Assembly (NCBI GenBank): GCA_016716125.1
Contig: JADJWZ010000016.1
Location: 28,059-92,058 of the forward strand
Direction of reading: 5' to 3'
Source: Ignavibacteria bacterium
GTDB lineage: Bacteria > Bacteroidota > Ignavibacteria > Tepidaquicellales > Tepidaquicellaceae
Length of the DNA: 64,000 nt
In this document: positions 36,596-46,351 of the stretch, piece by piece
Numbering within the stretch: position 1 is the stretch's first letter
How the letters are laid out: each line of letters starts with the position of its first letter
Position numbers and translations under genes: made by a program
Notes under the pieces: model-generated
Seen by the model: the letters and a program-made list of their open reading frames with translations, nothing else
Database searches by the model: none
Told to the model about the DNA's origin: nothing

Positions 36596-38212
36596 TTAAT
36601 TAAGAATAAATTCCCGGGCAATTCTGTAAGTCGGACATCCCAGAGATACTATCATATCATGAAAATCTTTAAGTGATTTGCTGTCGCCGAATTTTTTGAA
36701 GTAATCTTCTTTAAATTTCCTCAGATAAATTTTACCAAGCGTATAATTTATATAACCCGGATCAAATGCGCCTCTCTCCGCTTCCTGTAACGCTGTAGTT
36801 TCAGTCATATAAGCATTCTTACTAAAATATTCTTGCGCTTCCTGTTCCGGCATTCCTTCGCAGTGTATTCCGATCGCAACATTATATCTGCAGCATCTGA
36901 TCAAAGCTTCGAGAAGCATTCCGATCTTTGCCTTAAAATCATCTTTGGAATATCCAAGATCTATCATCATTTCTTCTGTATAATGCGCCCAGCCTTCCAC
37001 ATATGAATAGCTCATAAAAAGTTTGGAAATTTCAGATGCGTATAAGTTTGCATTCAGAAAATGCGTGTAATGTCCGGGATAAGCTTCGTGTATTGAGATA
37101 AGCTTCAGGATCGGAAAATTAAACTGCGTCATCCATTCTTCTCTCTTCTTTTCATCCCAGCTTTTTTCCGGCAGGTTAACATAATAAAATGATTCATTTG
37201 ATTTTTCATAAGGACCGGCGGTATTCATTGCGGCAAAACCAAAATTCATGTATCTAGGCATTTCAGTTACTATGCAGTTTAGGTCTTCCGGTAAATTTAC
37301 AATGTTATTCTTTCTGATAAATTCTATCAGTTCATTAAGGGTATTTTCCGTATCTGTTACAAGAGAATCTTCCGACGGATGATCGTGTTCAAGAGAATCC
37401 AGCTTATTGTGAAAGTCATTTTCATCAAGTATTTTTTTTAATTCACTCTGAAGTCTGGCTAATTCCTTTTCACCGTTTGCCTTTAACTCTTCAAAGCTTA
37501 TCTCTATGTGCTCATTTACTTTAAGCATCTTCATGAATTTTTCTTTACCGAGTATATTGGATTTATCCTCAGTTGAACTTGCCTTGTCGAGAAAACTTAT
37601 ATACTGATTAAATGCTTCAACTGCAGCGTCGCTTACTTTTATGTATTCATTTTTGAGATTCTCATCTTTACACCTATCATTGATTACATTCATTAATTCA
37701 ACTTTAAAAAAATCCTCATAACCCTGTGAAAAATGCCGGGCGTATCTGCATAAAACTCTCGGCAGCGTTTTGTTAAGATTTTTCTCCGCAATCTTAAGTA
37801 CTTCAGGAATTTTTTTCATAATGCTGACTACTGATGCGAGTCTTTCATCAAACGGCTCATACTCTCTGCTGATATAATTGTGAAGACCGCTGAATACAAA
37901 TGCATAGTGCATTGGGTTTTTTTTATGTGACTGAATTTCTTCTATATTAAATATAGACATTTCAGCGGACCATATAGCCGCGTCAAATTCATATCTGTCA
38001 GTTTTTGACAATTCATTTCTGTCAAAATCTTTAAACCTTTTCAAAAAACTTTTCATGACTTCATTTGCTTTCTTATACCCGGCTTCACTTTCATCACCGA
38101 TCTTCCCGTCATATTGATGTAATCCAAGATCTGTTCCGTGAGCAGGATTCAGTTCTAAATAATTATTAGTATATTCTTTCACTAATGATTTAAATTCTTC
38201 AGATGTATTCAT
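36596..38212 (-). CDS. DUF885 family putative zinc peptidase
   Basis: A 538-residue protein of the DUF885 family, recognised from the HEAYPGHYTHF motif (about residues 380-390) and the matching SYSYVEGWAHYTEEMMIDLGY and EAERGAFDPGYINYTLGKI segments. The His-Glu-x-x-x-x-x-His arrangement is the expected metal site of this M32/M3-like group; the catalytic role is inferred for the family. No signal peptide is seen, so it is probably cytoplasmic. Substrate unknown. It follows the nucleotidyltransferase gene by 7 bp, so the two are likely co-transcribed. Confidence 0.88.
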   Translation of the reverse strand: MNTSEEFKSLVKEYTNNYLELNPAHGTDLGLHQYDGKIGDESEAGYKKANEVMKSFLKRFKDFDRNELSKTDRYEFDAAIWSAEMSIFNIEEIQSHKKNPMHYAFVFSGLHNYISREYEPFDERLASVVSIMKKIPEVLKIAEKNLNKTLPRVLCRYARHFSQGYEDFFKVELMNVINDRCKDENLKNEYIKVSDAAVEAFNQYISFLDKASSTEDKSNILGKEKFMKMLKVNEHIEISFEELKANGEKELARLQSELKKILDENDFHNKLDSLEHDHPSEDSLVTDTENTLNELIEFIRKNNIVNLPEDLNCIVTEMPRYMNFGFAAMNTAGPYEKSNESFYYVNLPEKSWDEKKREEWMTQFNFPILKLISIHEAYPGHYTHFLNANLYASEISKLFMSYSYVEGWAHYTEEMMIDLGYSKDDFKAKIGMLLEALIRCCRYNVAIGIHCEGMPEQEAQEYFSKNAYMTETTALQEAERGAFDPGYINYTLGKIYLRKFKEDYFKKFGDSKSLKDFHDMIVSLGCPTYRIAREFILN

Positions 38213-38219
38213 TCTTATT

Positions 38220-39218
38220 TTATATTTTAATTTCTGAATTATTTCCCAGGCTGACTTTAAGAATTTCTTTTTTGATCACAGCTCCTTCACCAATTATTGA
38301 CTCGTCAATATTTGAATTTTCGATTAATACGTCATTATCCAGAATGCTGTTTGATATTATGCTTTTACTTATTCTGCAGTTATTGTTTATCGTTGTAAAA
38401 GGTCCGATGATGCTGTCAGTTATTTGAACATTTTTGCCGATATGAACCGGGTAAATGATCTTCGAATTGGGATATTCTGTTTTGATTTTTTTATTTCTTT
38501 TCTTCAGAATATATCTGTTGGTCTCAAGCAATGTTTCCGGTTTACCGCAGTCCAGCCAACCGTTAACATTAAAGGTTTTCATATTTTCTTTTTTACTTAT
38601 CATATTTTCAAGAGCATCAGTAAGCTGAAATTCACCTTTCACAGTTATCTTGTTTTTCATAATGTATTCAAGTGAATTAAACATAACATTTGAATTTTTA
38701 AGATAATATAAACCAACAATTGCTTCGTTTGACGGAGAGATATCTTTTGAAGCGGGCTTTTCCACAAACCTTTTTATATATCCGGTTTTGTCTTTTTCAA
38801 CAACTCCGAATCTTCTCGGATCTTCTACCTCTTTTACGCCGATCACAGAGTCATTACTGTTGATCAGCTTTTTAAGATCGACGTCGAATAAAGTGTCTCC
38901 TAATATAATAAGACAATCTTCGTTCTTATTTTTGAAAACAGGTTTTGCGCAATGAACAGCATGTCCCAGTCCTTTAGCTTCATCCTGAACTATATAATCA
39001 AATTTAAAATCAAATTCGCTGTCCAGATATTCTTTAATCTTATCTCCAAGAAAACCGGTGACAAGTATGATCGAGGAAGCGATCTTATCTTTTATAAGCT
39101 GATCAATAATATAATATATCATTGGTTTACCGCCGACATTCAAAAGTACTTTCGGCTTTGTCAGCGTATGCGGTCGTAATCTTGTACCAAACCCGGCAAC
39201 AGGTATAATGACTTTCAT
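38220..39218 (-). CDS. Sugar-phosphate nucleotidyltransferase with left-handed beta-helix tail
   Basis: A 332-residue enzyme. The N-terminal Rossmann-like part starts VIIPVAGFGTRLRPHTLTKPKVLLNVGGKPMI, the G-x-G-T-R-(L)-x-P signature of glucose-1-phosphate thymidylyltransferases and related enzymes. It continues with VQDEAKGLGHAVHCAKP, a DTLFDVDL metal site and VEKPASKD. The last 70 residues are hexapeptide-like beta-helix repeats (GKNVQITDSIIGPFTTINNNCRISKSIISNSIL). The two-part layout is that of archaeal/bacterial RfbA- or GlmU-like bifunctional types, but the exact nucleotide and sugar cannot be read from sequence. A role in cell-surface sugar synthesis is likely. Confidence 0.9.
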   Translation of the reverse strand: MKVIIPVAGFGTRLRPHTLTKPKVLLNVGGKPMIYYIIDQLIKDKIASSIILVTGFLGDKIKEYLDSEFDFKFDYIVQDEAKGLGHAVHCAKPVFKNKNEDCLIILGDTLFDVDLKKLINSNDSVIGVKEVEDPRRFGVVEKDKTGYIKRFVEKPASKDISPSNEAIVGLYYLKNSNVMFNSLEYIMKNKITVKGEFQLTDALENMISKKENMKTFNVNGWLDCGKPETLLETNRYILKKRNKKIKTEYPNSKIIYPVHIGKNVQITDSIIGPFTTINNNCRISKSIISNSILDNDVLIENSNIDESIIGEGAVIKKEILKVSLGNNSEIKI

Positions 39219-39286
39219 AATTAAATTAAAATTCTGTTTTTAAATTAATGATTTTACTATCAGGGCAATATTGATTTTGAAAATCT

Positions 39287-42004
39287 TCAGCCGTTAATGT
39301 ATGACCTAATATTTGCAATTACATCTTTAAGTTTACTAACATTCTTAGCGCCTGCAGTAGCAAGATGAGGTTTGCCGCCTCCGCCTCCGTCAAGTTCTTT
39401 TGCAATGCGTGAAACTATTTTGCCTGCATTATAACCTTTTTCCTTTATCAGATTATCGCTGACGGAACATACTAAATTGATCTTATTATCAATAACTGAA
39501 GCAACAACTGCTATACCGTTTGGAACTTTCTTCCGTAAATAATCTCCAATCTCTTTAAACTCGTCTGTATTGTTAGTGTCTGTAACTGCTGCTATTAGTT
39601 TAAATCCGTCTGTCTCTTTTGTGTTATCTATTATATCATCAATTTTTTGAAACAGGACCTGAACATTTTTTTTCAGTAATTCTTTTTCCGCAATTTTCTT
39701 TTCTTCTGCAAGCCTTTCTTTAATATCTATTAATGAACTTAAAGATTCGCTCTGATAATTCAGCAGAGATTTCATCAGCGCCGCATTTCTGAAGTCGGTA
39801 TTTAGAACTTCAATATTCATTTTCTCAATAGCTTTCCTGAAATCGCCTGAATATTTATCCGGCAGTTCTGAAGTTATTAATTCAATTTCAGAAATTTTAT
39901 CTTTGAGATAATGCGTAATGCCGGTTCCGGTTCTGGCGAATATTCTCCGCGTACCTGAGGCAATGCTTTCTTCTTTTGTAATTTTAAACAAACCTATTTC
40001 ATCCGTGTTTTTAACATGCGTACCGCCGCAAAACTCCACGCTGAACTTGTCGTCAATAAAAACCACTCTCACTTTATCGCCGTATTTCTCACCGAAAAGT
40101 TTTTTTACGTTCGGTATTTTATTCGCTTCCCCTATAGATATATCAACTTCAGTATTTACCTGTATCCTTTCCTGTATTTTGAAGTTCACAAGATCTTCAA
40201 TTTCTTTGATCTGATCATCCGTAACTTTGTGAAAATGAGGGAAGTCGAATCTTAAATATTCGTCTGATACCAGTGAACCATGCTGTTTAATATGATCACC
40301 GAAAATTCTTTTCAGTGCTTCATGCATAAGATGTGTAGCGGAATGATTTCTTTCTATAGAACTTCTTCTTTCTTTATTGACATATGCCTTAACACTACTG
40401 ACATTAATATCATTGTTAAAATTCTTATCTGTGATCAGAAAACTTTTCTTTGAATCTATAATATTAATTTTCTCTCCGGTTTCTGTTTCTATATAACCGG
40501 TATCGCTTATCTGACCTCCGGATTCGGCGAAGAAAGGATTTGTCTTAAGTATTATTATATTCTTTTCTTTATCGGGAATCTTCATTTGGGTAATTACTTC
40601 ATCACTGTTAATCGTATAGGGATCATAAACTACATCAGTATTTTCCGAGCTGTCTGTCGGACCGGATTCAAATTCAAAGCTGACTTGTTTCCTGGAAATT
40701 TTTCCTCTCTCTTTTTGCTTCTCCATTTCTTCTTCAAACTTAAGAATATCAACTTTCAAACCGCTCTCTCTGGCCATCATCTCAGTTAAGTCAAGAGGGA
40801 ATCCAAAAGTATCATAAAGTTTAAACGCTTCGTTTCCGGGAAATATTTTCGTATCGTTTAGAGATCCGGCTACTTCGCTGAAAAGTTTTATTCCTCTGTC
40901 GAGAGTTACATTAAAACTTTCTTCTTCCGCTTTAATCACTTCTTTTGTGAAGTCTTTTTTTTCTATGATTTCAGGAAATACGTCTCCCATTGTTTCTACG
41001 AGGACATCAACTAATTTATATATGAAAGGCCGGTGCATTTCGAGATTCCTGCCATATCGGGCGGCTCTGCGCAATACTCTCCTCAACACATAACCTCTCC
41101 CTTCATTAGAAGGTATAGCTCCGTCAGTTATCGCAAATGTCAGAGTACGTATATGATCCGCGATGACATTCATAGCAGGAATATTTTCTGATTCGTATTC
41201 TTTATTTGAAATTTCACAAATTTTATTTATAACCGGCTGGAAAACATCTGTCTCATAATTAGATTTTTTATTCTGCAGCACTCTTACTATTCTTTCAAAA
41301 CCCATTCCTGTATCGACATGTTTCATTGGCAGCAGTTCCAGCTCTTTGTCTTTCTTTCTGTTGTATTGAATGAAAACCAGATTCCATATTTCCACTACTT
41401 CTTCATTTCCTGCATTTACATCTTCAGCTTTGCAGCCGTTTTCAGTATTGTCATAATGTATCTCCGAGCAGGGTCCGCATGGACCTGTCTCTCCCATTTC
41501 CCAGAAATTATCCTTCTCCCCGAATCTTAAAATGTGAGTCTCATTTATATCAGTTTCATTTTTCCAGATATCATATGCTTCATCATCCGTTTCAAAAACT
41601 GTAACCCATAATCTTTCCTTATCAAGTTTCCATACTTCTGTAAGTAATTCCCATGCCCAGATTACTGCTTCCTTTTTATAATAATCCCCAAACGACCAGT
41701 TACCCAGCATCTCAAAGAAAGTATGATGATATCCGTCCATTCCGACTTCTTCCAGATCATTATGTTTTCCGCCTGCCCGTATGCACTTTTGTGTATCAGC
41801 AGCTCTTGAATATTTTCTCTGACCGGATCCCAGAAAAACATCTTTAAACTGATTCATCCCTGCATTTGTAAAAAGTAATGTAGGATCATTCACAGGTACT
41901 ACCGGTGAAGAAGGAACAATTGTATGTCCTTTACTTTCGAAAAAATTAAGAAATGATTGTCTGACTTCTTTGGATTTCAATTTATTATTTTTAGTAACAC
42001 TCAA
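39287..42004 (-). CDS. alaS: Alanine--tRNA ligase
   Basis: A 905-residue AlaS. The class II catalytic core at the N-terminus has RQSFLNFFESKGHTIVPSSPVVP, NDPTLLFTNAGMNQFKDVFLG and MGFERIVRVLQ. The editing domain has the zinc-binding HSATHLMHEAL (H-x-x-x-H) and CGGTHVKNTDEIG, and the C-Ala domain ends with DGGGGGKPHLATAGAKN. Length and order are complete. The gene is single, 68 bp from the nucleotidyltransferase downstream. There is no T-box or other leader structure that I can see. Confidence 0.98.
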   Translation of the reverse strand: MSVTKNNKLKSKEVRQSFLNFFESKGHTIVPSSPVVPVNDPTLLFTNAGMNQFKDVFLGSGQRKYSRAADTQKCIRAGGKHNDLEEVGMDGYHHTFFEMLGNWSFGDYYKKEAVIWAWELLTEVWKLDKERLWVTVFETDDEAYDIWKNETDINETHILRFGEKDNFWEMGETGPCGPCSEIHYDNTENGCKAEDVNAGNEEVVEIWNLVFIQYNRKKDKELELLPMKHVDTGMGFERIVRVLQNKKSNYETDVFQPVINKICEISNKEYESENIPAMNVIADHIRTLTFAITDGAIPSNEGRGYVLRRVLRRAARYGRNLEMHRPFIYKLVDVLVETMGDVFPEIIEKKDFTKEVIKAEEESFNVTLDRGIKLFSEVAGSLNDTKIFPGNEAFKLYDTFGFPLDLTEMMARESGLKVDILKFEEEMEKQKERGKISRKQVSFEFESGPTDSSENTDVVYDPYTINSDEVITQMKIPDKEKNIIILKTNPFFAESGGQISDTGYIETETGEKINIIDSKKSFLITDKNFNNDINVSSVKAYVNKERRSSIERNHSATHLMHEALKRIFGDHIKQHGSLVSDEYLRFDFPHFHKVTDDQIKEIEDLVNFKIQERIQVNTEVDISIGEANKIPNVKKLFGEKYGDKVRVVFIDDKFSVEFCGGTHVKNTDEIGLFKITKEESIASGTRRIFARTGTGITHYLKDKISEIELITSELPDKYSGDFRKAIEKMNIEVLNTDFRNAALMKSLLNYQSESLSSLIDIKERLAEEKKIAEKELLKKNVQVLFQKIDDIIDNTKETDGFKLIAAVTDTNNTDEFKEIGDYLRKKVPNGIAVVASVIDNKINLVCSVSDNLIKEKGYNAGKIVSRIAKELDGGGGGKPHLATAGAKNVSKLKDVIANIRSYING

Positions 42005-42133
42005 AGTAACTTTAATGAATGATAAATTAAATGAAAATATACTGTAATTTTAACTATTAATAAAATTTTAACAGGTAACCGGAAGTTTTTAAAGCGAAAG
42101 TTTTAATTTATCCTTTGTTTATGAAGTACTGAA

Positions 42134-42550
42134 TTATTTTTCAGCAGTTTTAATTGCAAGTAAATGCCAGGATACTCCTATAGCTATAAGAAACAAAAGA
42201 ATCCTGATATATATGAGATCTGTAAGTAAAAATGCAGAAACAATGATACCGATCCAAAGTAAAGAGATGGAGAATACTTTTGATTTAACTGTCATTCCAT
42301 TTCCTGAAGAATAGTCATTCAGATATTTTCCGAAATACTTATTATGATGAAGCCATTTATGAAATTTTTCTGAGCTTCTGGCAAAACACCATGCAGCAAG
42401 AATGAAGAATATAGTAGTGGGCAGCAGAGGGACAAAAATTCCTAATATGCCGATTGAAGTAAGAATTATACCGGATAACAGCAAAATCCATCTTAAAAAG
42501 GAATTCTGACTGATATTGTATTCGGTAGATTTTTTATTGGAATTTTCCAT
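42134..42550 (-). CDS. DUF454 (YbaN-like) small inner-membrane protein
   Basis: A 138-residue protein with three to four hydrophobic segments and the family pattern LGIFVPLLPTTIFFILAAWCFARSSEKFHKWLHHNKYFGKYLNDY, typical of the YbaN/DUF454 proteins. The function of the family is not known. It lies downstream of nothing obvious: alaS starts 130 bp away on the same strand, and rpsR is divergent. Confidence 0.88.
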   Translation of the reverse strand: MENSNKKSTEYNISQNSFLRWILLLSGIILTSIGILGIFVPLLPTTIFFILAAWCFARSSEKFHKWLHHNKYFGKYLNDYSSGNGMTVKSKVFSISLLWIGIIVSAFLLTDLIYIRILLFLIAIGVSWHLLAIKTAEK

Positions 42551-42793
42551 GAGTTAGTTTCAAAAATGGTAAATTAAATATTCTTTTTAAAGTTCAAAAT
42601 GGATAATTATAATTCTAAACAGTTTATAAATGTACTTAATGTATACAAGTTAAACTAAAGAGTTAAGTTCTGCTAAAACTTAATTATACTTTTTAGTCAG
42701 CATAAAAAATTTCTTTGCCCGTTAAGAAAATTAGAATTGTTATTATTTTATAAATTAGATAAATTAAAAACTATTTTAATAAATAAATTTTAA

Positions 42794-43081
42794 ATGAAAA
42801 GAAGTAACTTAAAAAAATCCAATTACAAGTTAACACAGCAGATAACCGCTAAAAAGAATCAGCCTAAGAAAAGAGACCCCTTTAAAGAGCGAGGTGTTAA
42901 AGATTATATAGATATATTCGATGCAAGACTTCTTACAAGATTTCTCAACGAACAGGGCAAGTTACTTCCTGCCAGGATCACGGGAGCTACATCTAAAATG
43001 CAGAGAAGACTTAATACTGCAATCAAGAGAGCAAGACATCTCGCGATTATTCCTTTTGTAAGCGAAGGCACAAGATATTAA
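42794..43081 (+). CDS. rpsR: 30S ribosomal protein bS18
   Basis: A 95-residue S18 with the conserved core KDYIDIFDARLLTRFLNEQGKLLPARITGATSKMQRRLNTAIKRARHLAIIPF. The N-terminal basic tail (about 1-30) is longer than in E. coli S18 (75 residues). It is alone and more than 10 kb from rpsF-ssb-rplI (52997-54609), whereas most bacteria keep rpsR between ssb/rpsF and rplI. Its own AT-rich leader has no obvious S6:S18-binding structure. A terminator follows at 43113. Confidence 0.97.
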   Translation: MKRSNLKKSNYKLTQQITAKKNQPKKRDPFKERGVKDYIDIFDARLLTRFLNEQGKLLPARITGATSKMQRRLNTAIKRARHLAIIPFVSEGTRY

Positions 43082-43112
43082 ACAGATCAATTAAGTATAA
43101 AAACATTTTAAT

Positions 43113-43146
43113 AACTCTCCCGCTCCGGTGTGAGAGTTTTTTATTT
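43113..43146 (+). terminator. Rho-independent terminator after rpsR
   Basis: The stem AACTCTC/GAGAGTT with a 12-nt loop is followed by TTTTTTATTT, 31 bp downstream of the rpsR stop. The T-run reaches the start of the next gene at 43147. Confidence 0.85.
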
Positions 43147-44142
43147 ATGATGAAAAGAATATTAATTTACATAGCTGTTCTGAATATATTTCTTATTTCG
43201 GGTTCTGCCTGCTCACAGGTAACTGAAAATGATCCTTTAGTATTAGGGACATTTAAAATTACAAAAGTAGTAGACGGGGATACATTTAAATTTGAAAATC
43301 TTGACGGATCTTCAAGACTGCTTGGTATAGATACGGAAGAGACTTTTAAAACGGATGATGCTGCGAAAAAAACTGATGAGATATCCGCAAACTGGGATGA
43401 ATATTATAAGTTTGAGAAAGGTGATGATAAGATGCCTGTTAAAACAAATTCACCTCTCGGTTATGAGGCAATGATATGGGCTCAGGAATATCTTAAGGAT
43501 GTGGAAAATGCCAGACTAGAATTAGAAGATGAAAACAGATCGCTGGATATATTCGGAAGGCATCTTGTGTATATGTTTATTCAAAAGGACGGAAAAGAGA
43601 TAAATTACAATGTCGAAAGTGTCAGACAAGGTTACAGTCCATATTTCAACAAATACGGTAACAGTAAAAAATATCACAGTGAATTTCTTGAAGCGCAAAA
43701 TTATGCAAGGGAAAACAAACTCGGAATATGGGATCCTGATAAAAAGCATTATCCGGATTATGAAGAAAGAATTGTCTGGTGGAATAAAAGAGCAGAACAG
43801 CTTGAAGATTTTGAAAAAAAATATTCGGATAACGAAATTTATTTTAATCTATCTGACGAAAGTGATTTCAAAAGACTTTCCGAAAATGTTGGAAAAGAAA
43901 TAATAGTCTTCGGCAATATCTCGAATGTACTGACAAAAAAATTTCCGTATCTTTTGAGAATACCGCGTACAAAAGAAGAAACGTTTGAATTGGTCGTATT
44001 CGAGGATAATGCTAACCTGTTAACTGAAACGGATATAGATTCTAAAAAGGAGTATTACACTTATATTAAAGGAACTCTTGGAGTATATAAAGGAAAATAT
44101 CAGATTGAATTGAAAAACCCCGATCAGATCTGGATCGAGTGA
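43147..44142 (+). CDS. Thermonuclease (SNase)-family lipoprotein with C-terminal OB-like extension
   Basis: A 331-residue exported protein: signal with lipobox-like SGSAC near residue 22, then a staphylococcal-nuclease domain (about 35-200). Visible SNase motifs are VVDGDTFKFENLDGSSRLLGIDTEET (with the Asp and the catalytic Arg/Glu region) and DIFGRHLVYMFIQKDG with the second Arg, plus LGIWDP at the end of the fold. An insert (about 72-105, DDAAKKTDEISANWDEYYKFEKG) lengthens the domain relative to the 150-residue S. aureus form. The last 120 residues (GKEIIVFGNISNVLTKKFPYLLR, GTLGVYKGKYQIELKNPDQIW) look like an OB-fold. Nuclease activity is plausible. The gene starts right after the rpsR terminator; the ATG at 43150 is an equally good start. 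Confidence 0.85.
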   Translation: MMKRILIYIAVLNIFLISGSACSQVTENDPLVLGTFKITKVVDGDTFKFENLDGSSRLLGIDTEETFKTDDAAKKTDEISANWDEYYKFEKGDDKMPVKTNSPLGYEAMIWAQEYLKDVENARLELEDENRSLDIFGRHLVYMFIQKDGKEINYNVESVRQGYSPYFNKYGNSKKYHSEFLEAQNYARENKLGIWDPDKKHYPDYEERIVWWNKRAEQLEDFEKKYSDNEIYFNLSDESDFKRLSENVGKEIIVFGNISNVLTKKFPYLLRIPRTKEETFELVVFEDNANLLTETDIDSKKEYYTYIKGTLGVYKGKYQIELKNPDQIWIE

Positions 44143-45885
44143 TCAGGAAATATTTTTTAAAACAATTAAAGTAATATCATCATATTGAGGCATATCTTTG
44201 CTGAATTCAAGCAATGAATTTTTTATAGATTCTATTATTTCTTTTGGGCTTTTCGTTTTTTCAGAAAATATAACACTTTTCAATTTCCTGTCACCGTATT
44301 CTTCATTATTTATATTAAGAGCTTCAGTTACACCGTCAGTGTACAGAACAATTAAATCATCTTTCTCTAAATGTACCTTTCCGATTTCATAATTCATTTC
44401 AATATCTAATATACCGATTATAAATCCGCCTTTTGTAAGTTCACTGAAACCATTATTTTTAAGCAGCAGCGGGGGATTGTGACCTGCGTTAATATATTCA
44501 AATGTATTCTCTTCATTATCCAGTATTCCCCAGAAAAAAGTTATGAATTTTTCTGAAGTTGTATTTTCGTAAATAAGCTCGTTAATCTTTTCTGTTACTT
44601 TTGCTAAATTAAATTCACCTTCTTTATAAAGCTTAAGATATGAATGAACTGCAGACTGAATACTCGCCATCAATAGTGAAGCCGGAGTCCCTTTTCCTGA
44701 AACATCAGCAATTACAAGAACTAATTTATCCTCAGTAAGTTTGATGACATCAAAATAGTCACCGCCAATTTGTAATGCAGGCATATTGAGACCTGCAATT
44801 TTATAATTTCTCGTTTCAGGAATTCTATTCGGGAGAAGAGCTATCTGAATTTCCCGGGCTACTATTAATTCACTCTCTATCTTTTGTTTGCTTAAATATT
44901 CCTGAAATAAAAAGTAATTATGAAGAGAGATCAGGGACATATTCATGATAGATTCAAGAAATTCTATATCCTCTCCGGTAAATGGACTTTTGTTAAGCTT
45001 TTTTCCGAGACAGATTATACTGTCTATCTCATTATTTATAATCGTCGGAATAAACAACTCGAAGCCTTTTGAATACAAGTAATCTATGATTGGTATTGAT
45101 GAACCTTCCTTTATAATTAATGATCTCTTAAACTCCGGATTAATATCATTTCCGGAAAAAAGTATATCCGGATTAAATCTATATATTTCAAGATTTTTGC
45201 TGTCCTTAATAATATTAAATCTTTTGTTACCGTCTCTTGATAAAATCACATAATCTTTTATTCCGAAATTACCCAGCAGTGTATAATTCAGAAGCTTAAT
45301 TATTTTTTCCTTGTCAATGAAACTTGAATTAAATTCTTTACCTAATTCGAACAATGAATTTAACTGTCTTACTTTATTATTTAATGTGCTGTTCAATTCA
45401 GTAACCTGTTCAAACTTAATGGTATTTTCAACAGCTGATGAAGATATATTCAGCATAGTCTCAATAAAAATTATTTCATTATTATATAGCTCTGTATTGT
45501 TAAGCTTTTTTCCGAGACATAATATGCCGAGATACTTATTCTGAAAATACATTTTAAAATAATATTCAAACCTGTGTTCATTTATAAATTCGCTTTTATC
45601 CGATATTTCATTAAAATTGAATACAGATAATTTTGGAAATTCAGCTTCAATGGATGTATTGAGTAATTTAAGATCAATTCCTTTAGCTGCTTTAATAATA
45701 TATTTCAGATCGGCTTCATTTGATTTAAGCAAAACCACTGCCTTTGAAATGAGCATTTTACCCATTACACTGAGTAAAATATTATTAAGAATGTAATTCA
45801 GATCTAATTTACTGCTGATAAGCTGAGAGAATTCTATTAAAGAATTTAGTTCAAGTTGTTTTCTGGCAGGATCATTAATTTCCAT
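44143..45885 (-). CDS. RsbU-like PP2C/SpoIIE phosphatase with two GAF-like domains
   Basis: A 580-residue cytoplasmic phosphatase with no membrane segments. Two GAF-like regions (about 15-160 and 185-330; LGILCLGKKLNNTELYNNEIIFIETML and IDSIICLGKKLNKSPFTGEDIEFLESIM) precede a SpoIIE domain (about 345-578). The PP2C metal motifs GGDYFDVIKL, VIADVSGKGTPASLL, YTDGVTEAL and YDDITLIVL are all present. With the RsbW-like and RsbV-like genes just upstream it completes a partner-switch module in the order RsbV-RsbW-RsbU. Such phosphatases reactivate the phosphorylated STAS protein in response to a signal sensed by GAF domains. Spacing to the kinase gene is 39 bp. Confidence 0.92.
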   Translation of the reverse strand: MEINDPARKQLELNSLIEFSQLISSKLDLNYILNNILLSVMGKMLISKAVVLLKSNEADLKYIIKAAKGIDLKLLNTSIEAEFPKLSVFNFNEISDKSEFINEHRFEYYFKMYFQNKYLGILCLGKKLNNTELYNNEIIFIETMLNISSSAVENTIKFEQVTELNSTLNNKVRQLNSLFELGKEFNSSFIDKEKIIKLLNYTLLGNFGIKDYVILSRDGNKRFNIIKDSKNLEIYRFNPDILFSGNDINPEFKRSLIIKEGSSIPIIDYLYSKGFELFIPTIINNEIDSIICLGKKLNKSPFTGEDIEFLESIMNMSLISLHNYFLFQEYLSKQKIESELIVAREIQIALLPNRIPETRNYKIAGLNMPALQIGGDYFDVIKLTEDKLVLVIADVSGKGTPASLLMASIQSAVHSYLKLYKEGEFNLAKVTEKINELIYENTTSEKFITFFWGILDNEENTFEYINAGHNPPLLLKNNGFSELTKGGFIIGILDIEMNYEIGKVHLEKDDLIVLYTDGVTEALNINNEEYGDRKLKSVIFSEKTKSPKEIIESIKNSLLEFSKDMPQYDDITLIVLKNIS

Positions 45886-45924
45886 TTTATATCTGAGGTT
45901 TGATAGTGATGAAAGAACTGTTTG

Positions 45925-46341
45925 CTATAGATTTTTAATCAAAGTAAGACTGTTTTTATCAGGATTTAAATGTAAAAACTCAATCTTATTCATGAATTTT
46001 TTCATGATAGGAACTCCGAGACCGCCGATTTTGAATTTATTAAAATATTCTTTCATATCAGGATTACTGATATTATTCGGATCAAATGCTTTTCCTTTGT
46101 AATTTAGTTTGATGATGAATTGATTTTCATTCGTATCTAATTCCACTTCAATTATTTCCTTATCATTATACATATGCGCATGCTTAATTATATTTGTACA
46201 TGCTTCATCAACAGATAAAATAATCTGATTGACAGAACTTTCATCAAATCCGAAAGTTTTTGCCTTATCCTCAATAAATTTTCTTAGTAAATATAGATTC
46301 TTTGTAGAACTTTTGAACAATATTTTATTTGTTTTGTCCAT
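45925..46341 (-). CDS. RsbW-like anti-sigma regulatory factor (GHKL ATPase fold) with altered G1 box
   Basis: A 138-residue single-domain GHKL protein. The N-box is SVDEACTNIIKHA (E46 and N50 conserved). The G2-like segment GGLGVPIMKKFM is also present. The G1 box, where RsbW/SpoIIAB proteins have D-x-G-x-G/x-F-D, reads NYKGKAFDP (Y81-K-G83-K-A-F-D87). The Asp that contacts adenine is therefore replaced by Tyr. This may weaken or remove kinase activity while leaving partner binding, which is inference. The gene is 10 bp after the STAS gene and before the RsbU-like phosphatase gene. No sigma factor is adjacent. Confidence 0.85.
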   Translation of the reverse strand: MDKTNKILFKSSTKNLYLLRKFIEDKAKTFGFDESSVNQIILSVDEACTNIIKHAHMYNDKEIIEVELDTNENQFIIKLNYKGKAFDPNNISNPDMKEYFNKFKIGGLGVPIMKKFMNKIEFLHLNPDKNSLTLIKNL

Positions 46342-46351
46342 CTGTTATCTA

